This document shows, piece by piece, positions 1 to 7,859 of a stretch of DNA of 9,882 nt; position 1 is the stretch's first letter, and each line of letters starts with the position of its first letter. The translations under genes were made by a program, and so were the position numbers. The notes beneath the pieces were generated by a model. It was not told the DNA's origin. It saw nothing but the letters and a program-made list of their open reading frames with translations, and did no database searches. The stretch comes from an uncultured Eubacteriales bacterium (GTDB lineage Bacteria > Bacillota > Clostridia > Oscillospirales > CAG-382), in assembly GCA_900554405.1 (NCBI GenBank), contig USHI01000045.1:1-9882 (forward strand). The letters run 5' to 3'.

Positions 1-1599
1 CTCCCCGGCTGTTATCTCCATAGGAGCGCGCTCAACGATGTAGCCCGCGTGGAAGGAAGAACCTTTATCTGCTGCAAAAAAGAGGAGGACGCCGGACCTA
101 CCAACAACTGGATGGAACCTCAGGCTGCCTATAAGAAACTCACGGAGATCTTCACGGGCGCGATGAAGGGGCGCACGATGTACGTTATTCCCTACTCTAT
201 GGGAGCAATCGGAAGCCCGTTCTCCAAAATCGGTATCGAAATCACCGACAGCATCTACGTCGTTCTTTCGATGAACATTATGACGCGTATAGGCAACGCC
301 GTGCTCGACGAGCTGGGCGACGGCGATTTCGTAAAGGGCTTCCATTCCAAAGCCGAACTCGACGAAGAAAAACGCTATATCTGCCACTTCCCCGAGGACA
401 ACGCGATATGGTCGGTCAACTCCGGTTACGGCGGAAACGTTCTTCTCGGAAAGAAATGCTTCGCTCTGAGAATAGCCTCCTATCTCGCGCGTAAGGAAGG
501 CTGGCTTGCCGAGCATATGCTTATACTCGGACTTACGAAGCCCGACGGTATCACGCGTTATATTGCGGCAGCATTCCCATCCGCCTGCGGAAAAACCAAT
601 CTCGCGATGCTTATCCCGCCCGAAGAATACCGCAGAAAGGGTTACAGAATCGAAACGGTCGGCGACGATATCGCCTGGATAAGGCCCGGAAAGGACGGAG
701 GCTTCTACGCCGTCAATCCCGAGAACGGCTTTTTCGGCGTCGCTCCCGGCACGAGTATGAAATCCAATCCCAACGCTCTTCTCTCGACGAAGAAGAACAG
801 TATCTTCACCAACGTCGTTTTAAATACCGACAACGACACCGTCTGGTGGGAAGGAATGGATAAGAATCCGCCCGAACACGCGATAAACTGGAAGGGCGAA
901 AAATGGAATTACCGCGACGGAACGAAAGGCGCTCACCCCAACAGCAGATTCACCGCTCCCGCAATCAACTGTCCCTGTATCTCCGATAAATTCGAAGATC
1001 CCGACGGAGTCAGGCTTTCGGCAATTATCTTCGGCGGCCGCCGCGCAAAGTGCGCTCCGCTGGTTTACCAGTCCAAGAACTGGGTCAACGGCGTGTTCGT
1101 AGGCTCCACAATGGCTTCCGAAACGACTGCCGCAGCCGCGGGCGCTGTCGGCGTTGTCCGCCGCGATCCTATGGCTATGCTTCCGTTCTGCGGCTACAAC
1201 ATGGGCGATTACTTCGCACACTGGCTCGAAATGGGCGAAAAGCTCGGCGACAAAGCACCGAAGATATTCAATGTCAACTGGTTCCGTACCGATGACGAAG
1301 GCAACTTCGTATGGCCGGGCTTCGGCGACAATATGCGTGTTCTCAACTGGATCATCGATCGCTGCGAGGGCAAGGCTGATGCCACCGAAACCGCTATCGG
1401 TTATGTTCCGAAGCCCGAGGATATCGACCTCACCGATCTCGACATGGATATCGAAACGCTCAGATCCATACTCAAGGTCGACAAGGACGTCTGGACAAAG
1501 GAAGCAGCCGAGATCGAAGAACACTATAAGAAGTTCGGCGACAAGCTGCCGAAGGCTCTCCGCGAACAGCTTGAAAATCTCAAAGCAGCGCTTAAATAA
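1..1599 (+). CDS. pckG: Phosphoenolpyruvate carboxykinase (GTP), 5' truncated
   Basis: The enzyme interconverts oxaloacetate plus GTP with PEP, CO2 and GDP in the cytoplasm; in fermenters it often runs in the carboxylating direction. The reading frame is open from base 1, and the residues before the GTG at 49 (…LNDVARVEGRTFIC…) already match the family, so the gene starts outside the window. About 532 residues are visible; GTP enzymes usually have roughly 590-620, so about 60-80 N-terminal residues are missing. The P-loop SACGKTN is at 580-600 and the kinase-2 element GDD at 661-669. The family motif with FGGRRAKCAPLVYQS follows, and then the guanine-pocket stretch WFRTDDEGNFVWPGFG with its three phenylalanines. 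These distinguish it from the ATP-type PEPCK. A terminator follows directly, so it is probably a separate transcription unit from the malate/fumarate genes, though functionally it feeds them with oxaloacetate. Confidence 0.96.
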   Translation, partial: LPGCYLHRSALNDVARVEGRTFICCKKEEDAGPTNNWMEPQAAYKKLTEIFTGAMKGRTMYVIPYSMGAIGSPFSKIGIEITDSIYVVLSMNIMTRIGNAVLDELGDGDFVKGFHSKAELDEEKRYICHFPEDNAIWSVNSGYGGNVLLGKKCFALRIASYLARKEGWLAEHMLILGLTKPDGITRYIAAAFPSACGKTNLAMLIPPEEYRRKGYRIETVGDDIAWIRPGKDGGFYAVNPENGFFGVAPGTSMKSNPNALLSTKKNSIFTNVVLNTDNDTVWWEGMDKNPPEHAINWKGEKWNYRDGTKGAHPNSRFTAPAINCPCISDKFEDPDGVRLSAIIFGGRRAKCAPLVYQSKNWVNGVFVGSTMASETTAAAAGAVGVVRRDPMAMLPFCGYNMGDYFAHWLEMGEKLGDKAPKIFNVNWFRTDDEGNFVWPGFGDNMRVLNWIIDRCEGKADATETAIGYVPKPEDIDLTDLDMDIETLRSILKVDKDVWTKEAAEIEEHYKKFGDKLPKALREQLENLKAALK

Positions 1600-1617
1600 A
1601 TTTTTCCCGTTTGTAAT

Positions 1618-1654
1618 GACGGCAGGGGCAAAACGCTTCTGCCGTCTTGCTTTT
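1618..1654 (+). terminator. Intrinsic terminator of the PEPCK gene
   Basis: A hairpin begins 18 bases after the PEPCK stop. The left arm 1618-1629 (GACGGCAGGGGC) pairs with 1635-1646 (GCTTCTGCCGTC): 12 pairs, two of them G-T wobbles, around the 5-base loop AAAAC. The T-rich tract TTGCTTTT follows. The tract is interrupted by GC, so termination may be incomplete. Confidence 0.75.
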
Positions 1655-1700
1655 GCGACTTTTGCGGCGGCATTTATGCAATGCAGACAAAGTATATCGA

Positions 1701-1737
1701 TAATTGCAATACCGATATGTAAAAACGGCAATTGCGC
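1701..1737. promoter_or_regulatory. Possible operator: two short palindromes upstream of the promoter
   Basis: ATTGCAAT (1703-1710) and GCAATTGC (1728-1735) are perfect 8-bp palindromes that share AATTGC; the two copies of this core are 28 bp apart. The second overlaps the -35 region, where a bound repressor would block polymerase. The arrangement is visible, but its function is inference. Short AT-rich palindromes arise by chance, and no known operator consensus was recognised. Confidence 0.3.
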
Positions 1738-1760
1738 TTGCAAAAAAAAGATGCTATAAT
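1732..1760 (+). promoter_or_regulatory. Sigma-A type promoter with extended -10, driving the dehydrogenase operon
   Basis: A perfect TATAAT lies at 1755-1760, preceded by the TG of an extended -10 element (TGC at 1752-1754). A weak -35 (TTGCGC, 1732-1737) sits at the ideal 17-bp spacing. An A-tract, CAAAAAAAAG, lies in the spacer. Transcription should start near 1767, giving an untranslated leader of about 100 nt. It is the only convincing promoter seen in the window. Confidence 0.72.
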
Positions 1761-1789
1761 GTGGCGAAGTCAAAATATGATATTATATG

Positions 1790-1829
1790 GTGAAAAAGGA
1801 GCTATCTGCTCGAAACTCCACTTTTTCAC
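1790..1829 (+). promoter_or_regulatory. Leader hairpin between promoter and dehydrogenase gene
   Basis: GTGAAAAAG (1790-1798) is exactly complementary to CTTTTTCAC (1821-1829). Inside it, GAG (1799-1801) can pair with CTC (1816-1818), leaving a CA bulge and a 14-base loop. The stem is AU-rich. No T-run follows, so it is not a standard terminator. It could stabilise the 5' end or be part of a regulatory leader; no known riboswitch class was recognised. Confidence 0.4.
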
Positions 1830-1866
1830 ACGGCAGAGGATCACAACACTGTCGGGAAAGGAAATC

Positions 1867-2808
1867 ATGAACAAAGTATCCATTATCGGCACCGGAAGCG
1901 TCGGCTCCACGATCGCTTATACGCTTACTGTCATGGGTCTCGCATCCGAGATCGTCATGATAGACATCAACAACGAAAAGGCTCTCGGCGAAGCGCTTGA
2001 CATCCGCCAGGGTACGCCCTTCTGCGGCGCCTGCTCGGTATACGCCGGCGATTACCGCGATGCGGCCGGCTCGGATATCGTCATACTCACATCCGGTATC
2101 GCAAGAAAGCCCGGCCAGACCAGGCTCGAGCTTGCACAGACGAATGTCAATATCACCAAGATGATCATTCCCGAGATCACGAAGTATGCGCCCGATGCGT
2201 TCTACATCATCGTGAGCAACCCCGTCGATATACTCACATATGTTTTCCATAAATATTCCGGGCTCCCCGAAAACCATATTATCGGTTCGGGCACCATCCT
2301 CGATACCGCGCGTCTCCGCGCAAGGCTTTCCGAATATTATAACATCAACCAGGGCAACGTTCACGCCTATGTGTTCGGCGAACACGGCGATTCTTCCTTT
2401 ATCCCGTGGTCTGTTGCCAATATTTCCAATGTGCCCATTGCCGAATGCCAGAGCCTCATCACCACGCCCGGGATCGAAAACCCCGTGCTTGATCTTGACG
2501 AAGTCGAACAGTATGTCAAAAAGTCCGGCGGCAGAGTCATTGCGCGCAAGGGCGCTACCTTCTATGCCGTTTCGGTATCCGTCTGCCATATCTGCAAGTG
2601 CATACTCAGCGGCATAGACACCACAATGACCGTCTCCACCATGATGCACGGCGAATACGGGATCGACGATGTCTGCCTCAGCACGCTCAATATCGTAGGC
2701 AACGGCGTCCGCTCCAAGGTCAACCTCAAGCTCACCGATGAAGAAGTAGGCAAGCTCCGTCACAGCGCCGATACGCTGAAAAAAGTCATTGCCGATATCG
2801 ACCTTTGA
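1867..2808 (+). CDS. LDH-family NAD-dependent dehydrogenase, probably malate dehydrogenase
   Basis: This 313-residue protein has the LDH/MDH fold. The N-terminal NAD-binding loop GTGSVG is at residues 8-13, and D33 ends the second strand, favouring NAD over NADP. Catalytic residues are N118, D146, R149 (LDTAR) and H173 (GEHGD). Most of the backbone reads like L-lactate dehydrogenase (IIGSGTILDTARLR, GEHGDSSFIPWS, KGATFYA). However, the specificity loop reads IARKPGQTR, placing R80 where lactate dehydrogenases have glutamine (position 102 in classical numbering). Arginine there binds the second carboxylate of oxaloacetate, and R86 matches the mobile-loop Arg109. With PEPCK upstream and fumarase 20 bp downstream, malate dehydrogenase is the better functional call, but automatic annotation would probably say lactate dehydrogenase. 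ATG 1867 was chosen because the family starts just before the NAD loop and AAAGGAAA precedes it. The frame stays open upstream to the promoter region, but those residues do not resemble the family. Confidence 0.88.
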   Translation: MNKVSIIGTGSVGSTIAYTLTVMGLASEIVMIDINNEKALGEALDIRQGTPFCGACSVYAGDYRDAAGSDIVILTSGIARKPGQTRLELAQTNVNITKMIIPEITKYAPDAFYIIVSNPVDILTYVFHKYSGLPENHIIGSGTILDTARLRARLSEYYNINQGNVHAYVFGEHGDSSFIPWSVANISNVPIAECQSLITTPGIENPVLDLDEVEQYVKKSGGRVIARKGATFYAVSVSVCHICKCILSGIDTTMTVSTMMHGEYGIDDVCLSTLNIVGNGVRSKVNLKLTDEEVGKLRHSADTLKKVIADIDL

Positions 2809-2828
2809 TCCTTTGGGGGTGAAATAAG

Positions 2829-4205
2829 ATGGAATACCGCATAGAGCACGATTCCATGGGCGAGGTAAAGGTCCCCGCCGACAGGCTTTGGGCAGCGCAG
2901 ACAGAGCGCAGCCACGAAAACTTCCGTATTGGTGTCGGGATCGAGACCATGCCGCGCGAGATCACTCACGCCTTCGGCATACTCAAAAAGGCGGCGGCGC
3001 TTGCCAATGCCGAGCTTAAACCCGAAAAGATGACGCAGGAAAAGCTTTCCGTTATATGCAAGGCCTGCGACGAGGTCATTTCAGGCGAGCTTAACGAGCA
3101 TTTTCCGCTTGTCGTATGGCAGACCGGCTCCGGTACGCAATCCAATATGAACGCAAACGAGGTGATTGCCAACCGCGCAAACCTGCTTGCGGGGAAGAAG
3201 CTTTGCCACCCGAACGATGATATCAACATGAGCCAGTCCTCCAACGACACCTTCCCGACGGCAATGCACATTTCCGCCGTGACCGCTGTCGAGGATAAGC
3301 TTATACCCGCCATAAAGGAGCTTATCGCGACATTCAAACGGCTCGAAGCCGAAAACGAAGGTATTGTCAAATCCGGCAGAACTCACCTTCAGGATGCAAC
3401 GCCCATTAAATTCAGCCAGGAAATATCCGGTTGGCGTTCCAGCTTGGAGCGAGATGTCGAGCTTCTGAAGCTTTCGCTCCGCCCGCTTTATGAGCTTGCT
3501 CTCGGCGGTACGGCCGTCGGCACCGGGCTCAATGCACCCAAGGGCTTTTCGGAGCTTGTCGCCGCAAAGGTCGCTTCTCTTACCGGCAAGCCGTTTGTCA
3601 CGGCAGCAAACAAATTCCACGCGCTCACCTCGAAGGACGAGCTTGTCTTTGCCCACGGCGCGATAAAAGCGACGGCGTGCGACATGATGAAAATAGCCAA
3701 CGATATCCGCTGGCTCGCAAGCGGCCCGCGTGACGGGCTCGGCGAAATTCATATTCCCGAAAACGAACCCGGCTCCTCCATTATGCCCGGCAAGGTGAAC
3801 CCCACGCAGTGCGAGGCTGTCACAATGGTCGCGGTGCAGGTCATGGGCAATGATGTTGCCGTAGGAATGGCTGCATCGCAGGGCAATTTCGAACTGAATG
3901 TCTTTATGCCTGTCGCGGCATATAATTTCCTTCAATCCGCAAGACTGCTTGCCGAAGCGATAGTTTCCTTTAATAAGAATTGCGCATCCGGCATTACGGC
4001 AAACCGTGAAAAGATGTATCACAATCTGCACAATTCGCTCATGCTTGTTACGGCGCTCAATCCGTATATCGGGTATGAAAATGCGGCAAAAACGGCAAAG
4101 CTTGCATATAAAGAAAACATTTCGTTGAAGGAAGCCTGTGTGAAGCTCGGTTTTCTCACTCCGGAACGGTTCGATGAGGTGTTCCACCCCGAACAGATGG
4201 TGTGA
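2829..4205 (+). CDS. fumC: Fumarate hydratase, class II
   Basis: This 458-residue enzyme, close to the usual length of about 460, reversibly converts malate to fumarate. It belongs to the oxygen-stable, cluster-free class II family (aspartase/fumarase superfamily). Visible motifs are TGSGTQSNMN near residues 99-108, SSNDTFPTAMH, and SGRTHLQDATP with T185 and H186 (the catalytic-region His). The superfamily signature GSSIMPGKVNP is at residues 315-325, in the loop carrying the catalytic serine. Aspartase is the closest alternative, but the GTQSNMNANEVIANRA and HPNDDINMSQSSND segments fit fumarase better. The ribosome site GGGGGTGA ends 6 bases before the ATG. The gene lies 20 bp after the dehydrogenase and 39 bp before hdrB, consistent with one operon making fumarate from oxaloacetate. 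Confidence 0.95.
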   Translation: MEYRIEHDSMGEVKVPADRLWAAQTERSHENFRIGVGIETMPREITHAFGILKKAAALANAELKPEKMTQEKLSVICKACDEVISGELNEHFPLVVWQTGSGTQSNMNANEVIANRANLLAGKKLCHPNDDINMSQSSNDTFPTAMHISAVTAVEDKLIPAIKELIATFKRLEAENEGIVKSGRTHLQDATPIKFSQEISGWRSSLERDVELLKLSLRPLYELALGGTAVGTGLNAPKGFSELVAAKVASLTGKPFVTAANKFHALTSKDELVFAHGAIKATACDMMKIANDIRWLASGPRDGLGEIHIPENEPGSSIMPGKVNPTQCEAVTMVAVQVMGNDVAVGMAASQGNFELNVFMPVAAYNFLQSARLLAEAIVSFNKNCASGITANREKMYHNLHNSLMLVTALNPYIGYENAAKTAKLAYKENISLKEACVKLGFLTPERFDEVFHPEQMV

Positions 4206-4244
4206 CAGCCCCTGCATAGAGCTTGTAAAGGACGGTTATTTTGA

Positions 4245-5039
4245 ATGAAAGTCAGTTATTTTCCCGGATGTACGCTTCGCAACAAAGCACGCGAGCTTGA
4301 CAGATATGCCCGCGAAAGCGCTTTGAAGCTCGGGGTAGAGCTGTGCGAGATAAAAAACTGGCAGTGCTGCGGCGGTGTTTATGTCACCGCCGGGGATGAG
4401 ATCGCGACAAAGCTTTCGAGCGTGCGTGCTCTTGCCGCCGCAAGAGCGGAGGGAATGCCGCTCGTTACGGTCTGTTCCGCCTGCCACAATGTTATAAAGC
4501 AAACAAACAACGCGATGCGCGGCGATGCGGATTTTGCCGAAAGGGTGAACCGTTATATGGCGCAGGACAAAAACGCGCTTCCGCCTTACCACGGCGAAAC
4601 GGAGGTCATGCATTACCTCGAGTTGCTGCGCGACGTTATCGGGTTCGATAAGGTCGCACAGGCGGTCAGCAGGCCGCTTGCGGGCAAAAAGGTTGCCGCT
4701 TATTACGGCTGCCTGCTGCTGCGCCCGGGCAAGGTCATGCAGATGGACGATCCCGAAAATCCCCGCATAATGGAGGATCTTATCCGCGCGTTGGGCGGTG
4801 AACCGGTCGTTTACCCGGCACGCAACGAATGCTGCGGCGGTTATATCGCGCTTGAGGACGGGGCGGAGGCAAAGAAGCGCTCGGAAGCCGTCTGGAAAAG
4901 CGCTGCGGCGCACGGCGCGGATGTTATCGTGACCGCCTGCCCGCTTTGCAGGTATAATCTTGTCAGGAACGAAAGCGCGGTGCCGGTCGTGTATTTCACG
5001 GAAATGCTCGCTTCGGCGCTCGGAATAACGGAGGAATGA
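4245..5039 (+). CDS. hdrB: HdrB-like protein with two CCG domains (heterodisulfide reductase subunit B family)
   Basis: This 264-residue protein contains two complete cysteine-rich CCG domains. The first has C9, C41-C42, C77 and C80 (CX31CCX34CXXC); the second has C156, C196-C197, C232 and C235 (CX39CCX34CXXC). In methanogen HdrB these bind two non-cubane [4Fe-4S] clusters that reduce the CoM-CoB disulfide. Because all ligands are present, it is likely an active catalytic subunit rather than a remnant. Clostridia lack CoM-CoB, so its substrate here is unknown; another disulfide or a protein partner is possible. It is slightly shorter than archaeal HdrB. The nearest Shine-Dalgarno, AAAGGA at 4227-4232, is 12 bases from the ATG, rather far, so initiation may be weaker than for the genes downstream. 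No membrane segment or signal peptide is seen, so it is cytoplasmic. Confidence 0.9.
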   Translation: MKVSYFPGCTLRNKARELDRYARESALKLGVELCEIKNWQCCGGVYVTAGDEIATKLSSVRALAAARAEGMPLVTVCSACHNVIKQTNNAMRGDADFAERVNRYMAQDKNALPPYHGETEVMHYLELLRDVIGFDKVAQAVSRPLAGKKVAAYYGCLLLRPGKVMQMDDPENPRIMEDLIRALGGEPVVYPARNECCGGYIALEDGAEAKKRSEAVWKSAAAHGADVIVTACPLCRYNLVRNESAVPVVYFTEMLASALGITEE

Positions 5040-5040
5040 T

Positions 5041-5433
5041 ATGGAAAACAAATCCGAGCTTCTTAAGGAACAGATACTTCGGATCAGCGGCGTGAATCCG
5101 CTGAAATGTATGCGTTGCGGGAAGTGCTCCGCCACCTGCCCTTCTTATGAGGAAATGGAGTATCATCCGCATCAGTTTGTATACATGGTCGAAATAGGGG
5201 ATATAGAAACACTCATGAAATCGCCCTCTGTGTATAAGTGCCTTTCCTGCTTTGCCTGCGTGGAGCGCTGCCCGCGCGGTGTCGAACCCGCAAAGATCAT
5301 CGAAGCCGTTCGGCTTGCGGTGATACGCGAAAAGGGCGCAAATCACCTTACCGCGAACGATATTCCCGCGCTGCTCGATGACGATATGCCCCAGCAGGCG
5401 ATCGTCAGCGCAATGCGCAAATATACCAAGTAA
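5041..5433 (+). CDS. hdrC: HdrC-like ferredoxin subunit (heterodisulfide reductase subunit C family)
   Basis: This is a small 130-residue electron-transfer protein with two classic [4Fe-4S] motifs: C23/C26/C29/C33 followed by P, and C67/C70/C73/C77 followed by P. The spacing and the intervening helix (…YMVEIGDIETLMKSPSVYKC…) are typical of HdrC. It should relay electrons between the HdrA flavin module and the HdrB active site. The start codon lies one base after the hdrB stop, and its ribosome site (GGAGG at 5030-5034 region) sits inside the end of hdrB, so translation of the two is probably coupled. Confidence 0.9.
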   Translation: MENKSELLKEQILRISGVNPLKCMRCGKCSATCPSYEEMEYHPHQFVYMVEIGDIETLMKSPSVYKCLSCFACVERCPRGVEPAKIIEAVRLAVIREKGANHLTANDIPALLDDDMPQQAIVSAMRKYTK

Positions 5434-5448
5434 ATCGGGAGGAAAGCA

Positions 5449-7434
5449 ATGCAGAAAATCGGAGTTTTTGTGTGCCATTGCGGCACGAATATTGCCGGAA
5501 CCGTCGATGTGAAGGCGGTCGCCGAAGCGCTCGGACACGAACCGGGCGTGGCATTTTCCACCGACTATACTTATATGTGCTCCCAGTCGGGGCAGAACAT
5601 GATAATAGAATCGGTACATAAGTACGGGCTTACCGGTATTGTTGTCTGCTCCTGCTCACCGCGTATGCATGAGGCGACATTCCGCAAAACGGCGGCTGCC
5701 GCGGGCATAAACCCCTATATGGTGGAAATCGCCAACATACGCGAACAGTGCTCCTGGGTGCATAAGGATATGCCTACGGGCACCGAAAAGGCGATAATCC
5801 TTGCAAAGGCGGCTGTCGCGAAGGTCAGCCTGAATTCGCCGCTTACCCCCGGTGAAACGCCCGTGACAAAGCGTGCGCTCGTTATCGGCGGCGGTATCGC
5901 CGGTATTCAGACGGCGCTTGATATCGCGGATGCCGGATTCCCGGTGGACATTGTGGAAACAAAGCCCACGATCGGCGGCAAAATGGCACAGCTCGATAAA
6001 ACCTTCCCGACACTCGACTGTGCAGCCTGCATACTTACGCCGAAGATGGTGGAAGTCGCCCAGAATGACAAAATACGCATATTCTCATATTCCGAGGTAA
6101 CGGATGTAAAGGGCTTTGTCGGTAATTTCGATGTTACGATAAAGCGCAAGGCAAGGTATGTCAGGGAGGATGTCTGCACCGGCTGCGGTCTGTGCACCGA
6201 AAAATGCCCCCAGAAGAAGATTCCGAACGAATTCAACCTCGGGATGGATAATCGCCGCGCCATATACATCCCGTTTGCGCAGGCGGTTCCGAAGGTCGCG
6301 ACGATTGATCCGGAACACTGCATGATGCTCAAAACAGGGAAGTGCGGAGTTTGCTCCAAGGTCTGCGCCGCCGGCGCGATAGATTACAATGCAAAGGATG
6401 AATTTATCGAAGAAAAGTACGGCGCTATCGTCGCGGCTACGGGCTTCAACCCGATCTCCATGGAGAAATTCGATGAATTCGCTTATTCCCAGTCGAAGGA
6501 TGTCATAACCTCGCTCGAGCTCGAACGTCTGATGAATGCCGCGGGCCCGACAGGCGGTACACTTCTGCGCCCCTCCGACGGAACACACCCCAAAACGATC
6601 GTTTTCGTGCAGTGCGTCGGCTCCCGCTGCAAGGATTGCGCGGGGAAGGGCAAGGAATATTGCTCGAAGATATGCTGTATGTACACGGCAAAACACGCAA
6701 TGCTTATCCGCGATAAATATCCGGATACCGAGGTCTATGTATTCTATATAGACGTTCGTACCCCCGGCAAGAATTTCGATGAATTCTATCGCCGCGCGGT
6801 AGAGGAATACGGTGTCCATTATATCAAGGGCATGGTGGGCAAGGTGTCGCCGGAAAACGGCAGGCTCATGGTTCAGGGCTCCGATCTGATATACGGCCAC
6901 CAGCTCCATATCGATGCGGACATGGTCGTGCTTGCCGCCGCAATTGAACCGGATAAATCCGCCCGCTCCATCGCGACAATGCTCACCGCAAGCATGGATA
7001 CGAACGATTTCTTCACCGAAGCTCATCCGAAGCTGCGCCCCGTGGAAAGCCCCACGGCGGGTGTGTATCTTTCCGGCACCTGCCAGGGCCCGAAGGATAT
7101 TCCGGAAACGGTCTCGCAGGCGGCCGCAAAGGTTATCGGTCTGCTCTGCAAGGATAAACTCGTGGGCAACCCCTGTGTCGCACATTCGGACGAAATGATG
7201 TGCAACGGCTGTTCCACCTGTGCGAATGTCTGCCCCTACGGAGCTATCACATATATCGATAAGGAATTCAGAATGCCCGACAGAACGACAAAGATCAGGC
7301 GTGTCGCTTCGGTCAACGAAGCGGTCTGCCAGGGCTGCGGTGCCTGCACCGTTGCCTGTATGTCCGGCGCAATGGATCTTAAAGGCTTCCTGAACAAACA
7401 GATCTCGGCGGAGGTTGATGCGATATGCAAGTAA
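5449..7434 (+). CDS. hdrA: HdrA-like flavin/iron-sulfur subunit (electron-bifurcating module)
   Basis: At 661 residues this matches the length of methanogen HdrA. The N-terminal domain has CHCG (C9, C11), MCSQSGQ and CSCSPRMHEATFR. The FAD-binding GGGIAG is near residues 147-152. The hallmark GGKMAQLDKTFPTLDCAAC carries C191 and C194. An inserted ferredoxin domain follows (C243/C246/C249/C253 and C291, C300, C303, C307). Next comes the CVGSR…YCSKICC region (C389, C405, C409, C410). The C-terminal ferredoxin has C585/C588/C591/C595 and C627/C630/C633/C637. In this family the FAD splits an electron pair between a high- and a low-potential acceptor, the latter being ferredoxin. GGGAGGA precedes the ATG. 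The end overlaps the MvhD-like gene by 10 bases. The CVGSR region carries an extra CKDC (C394, C397). Bifurcation here is inferred from family membership. Confidence 0.93.
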   Translation: MQKIGVFVCHCGTNIAGTVDVKAVAEALGHEPGVAFSTDYTYMCSQSGQNMIIESVHKYGLTGIVVCSCSPRMHEATFRKTAAAAGINPYMVEIANIREQCSWVHKDMPTGTEKAIILAKAAVAKVSLNSPLTPGETPVTKRALVIGGGIAGIQTALDIADAGFPVDIVETKPTIGGKMAQLDKTFPTLDCAACILTPKMVEVAQNDKIRIFSYSEVTDVKGFVGNFDVTIKRKARYVREDVCTGCGLCTEKCPQKKIPNEFNLGMDNRRAIYIPFAQAVPKVATIDPEHCMMLKTGKCGVCSKVCAAGAIDYNAKDEFIEEKYGAIVAATGFNPISMEKFDEFAYSQSKDVITSLELERLMNAAGPTGGTLLRPSDGTHPKTIVFVQCVGSRCKDCAGKGKEYCSKICCMYTAKHAMLIRDKYPDTEVYVFYIDVRTPGKNFDEFYRRAVEEYGVHYIKGMVGKVSPENGRLMVQGSDLIYGHQLHIDADMVVLAAAIEPDKSARSIATMLTASMDTNDFFTEAHPKLRPVESPTAGVYLSGTCQGPKDIPETVSQAAAKVIGLLCKDKLVGNPCVAHSDEMMCNGCSTCANVCPYGAITYIDKEFRMPDRTTKIRRVASVNEAVCQGCGACTVACMSGAMDLKGFLNKQISAEVDAICK

Positions 7435-7859
7435 ACGAATATAAACCGCTTATTGTTGCCTTCTGCTGCAACTGGTGCTCCTATGCGGGCGCCGATCTTG
7501 CCGGCAACAATCGCCTGAACTACCCTGCGGATGTAAAGATAATCCGCGTTCCCTGCTCGTGCAGGGTCAACCCGATGTTTATCCTGCGCGCCTTTCAGCG
7601 CGGCGCGGACGGCGTTATAATCTGCGGCTGCCACCCCGGCGACTGCCATTATACCTCCGGCAACTATCACACCCGCCGCCGCATGGCGCTGCTCTTCTCC
7701 ATGCTCGATTATCTCGGGATAGAAAGAGAACGCACCCGTGTGGAATGGGTCAGCGCAGCCGAAGGCGCAAAATTCGCCGCGACGATGAACGATTTCGCCG
7801 CCAAGGTGGCTTCTCTCGGCGAAAACAAGAGATTGGAGGATCTGAGATGCAGGAAATAA
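7425..7859 (+). CDS. MvhD/FlxD-like [2Fe-2S] subunit
   Basis: This 144-residue protein belongs to the MvhD family (methyl-viologen-reducing hydrogenase delta subunit), which passes electrons from a donor module to HdrA. Cysteines fall in three groups typical of the family: C14, C15, C18 (CCNWCSYAGAD), C44 and C46 (PCSCR), and C67, C69, C74 (CGCHPGDCHY). No hydrogenase subunit is encoded nearby. The next two genes resemble FlxC and FlxB, so the FlxD name of the NADH-linked Flx-Hdr complex is the better analogy. The ATG overlaps the hdrA end by 10 bases, with GGAGG about 10 bases upstream. Its own end overlaps the next gene by 13 bases, consistent with fixed-ratio complex subunits. Confidence 0.9.
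   Translation: MQVNEYKPLIVAFCCNWCSYAGADLAGNNRLNYPADVKIIRVPCSCRVNPMFILRAFQRGADGVIICGCHPGDCHYTSGNYHTRRRMALLFSMLDYLGIERERTRVEWVSAAEGAKFAATMNDFAAKVASLGENKRLEDLRCRK

Noticed and set aside
820..1773. Long antisense open frames opposite PEPCK, and similar ones opposite the dehydrogenase, fumarase and hdrA genes
   Set aside because: They mirror the codon structure of clear + strand genes, have no recognisable domains, and lack plausible ribosome sites.
1732..1866. N-terminal extension of the dehydrogenase from the longer open frame
   Set aside because: It would start at or before the promoter -10 and adds residues unlike the family; the NAD-binding fold begins right after ATG 1867, which has a ribosome site.
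1600..1866. Rex (NADH-sensing) operator upstream of the redox operon
   Set aside because: Expected on functional grounds, but no TTGTTAA-N4-TTAACAA-like sequence is visible in this interval.
4206..4244. Second promoter or terminator between fumarase and hdrB
   Set aside because: The 39-base gap has no good -10/-35 pair and no hairpin with a T-run, so read-through is the simpler reading.
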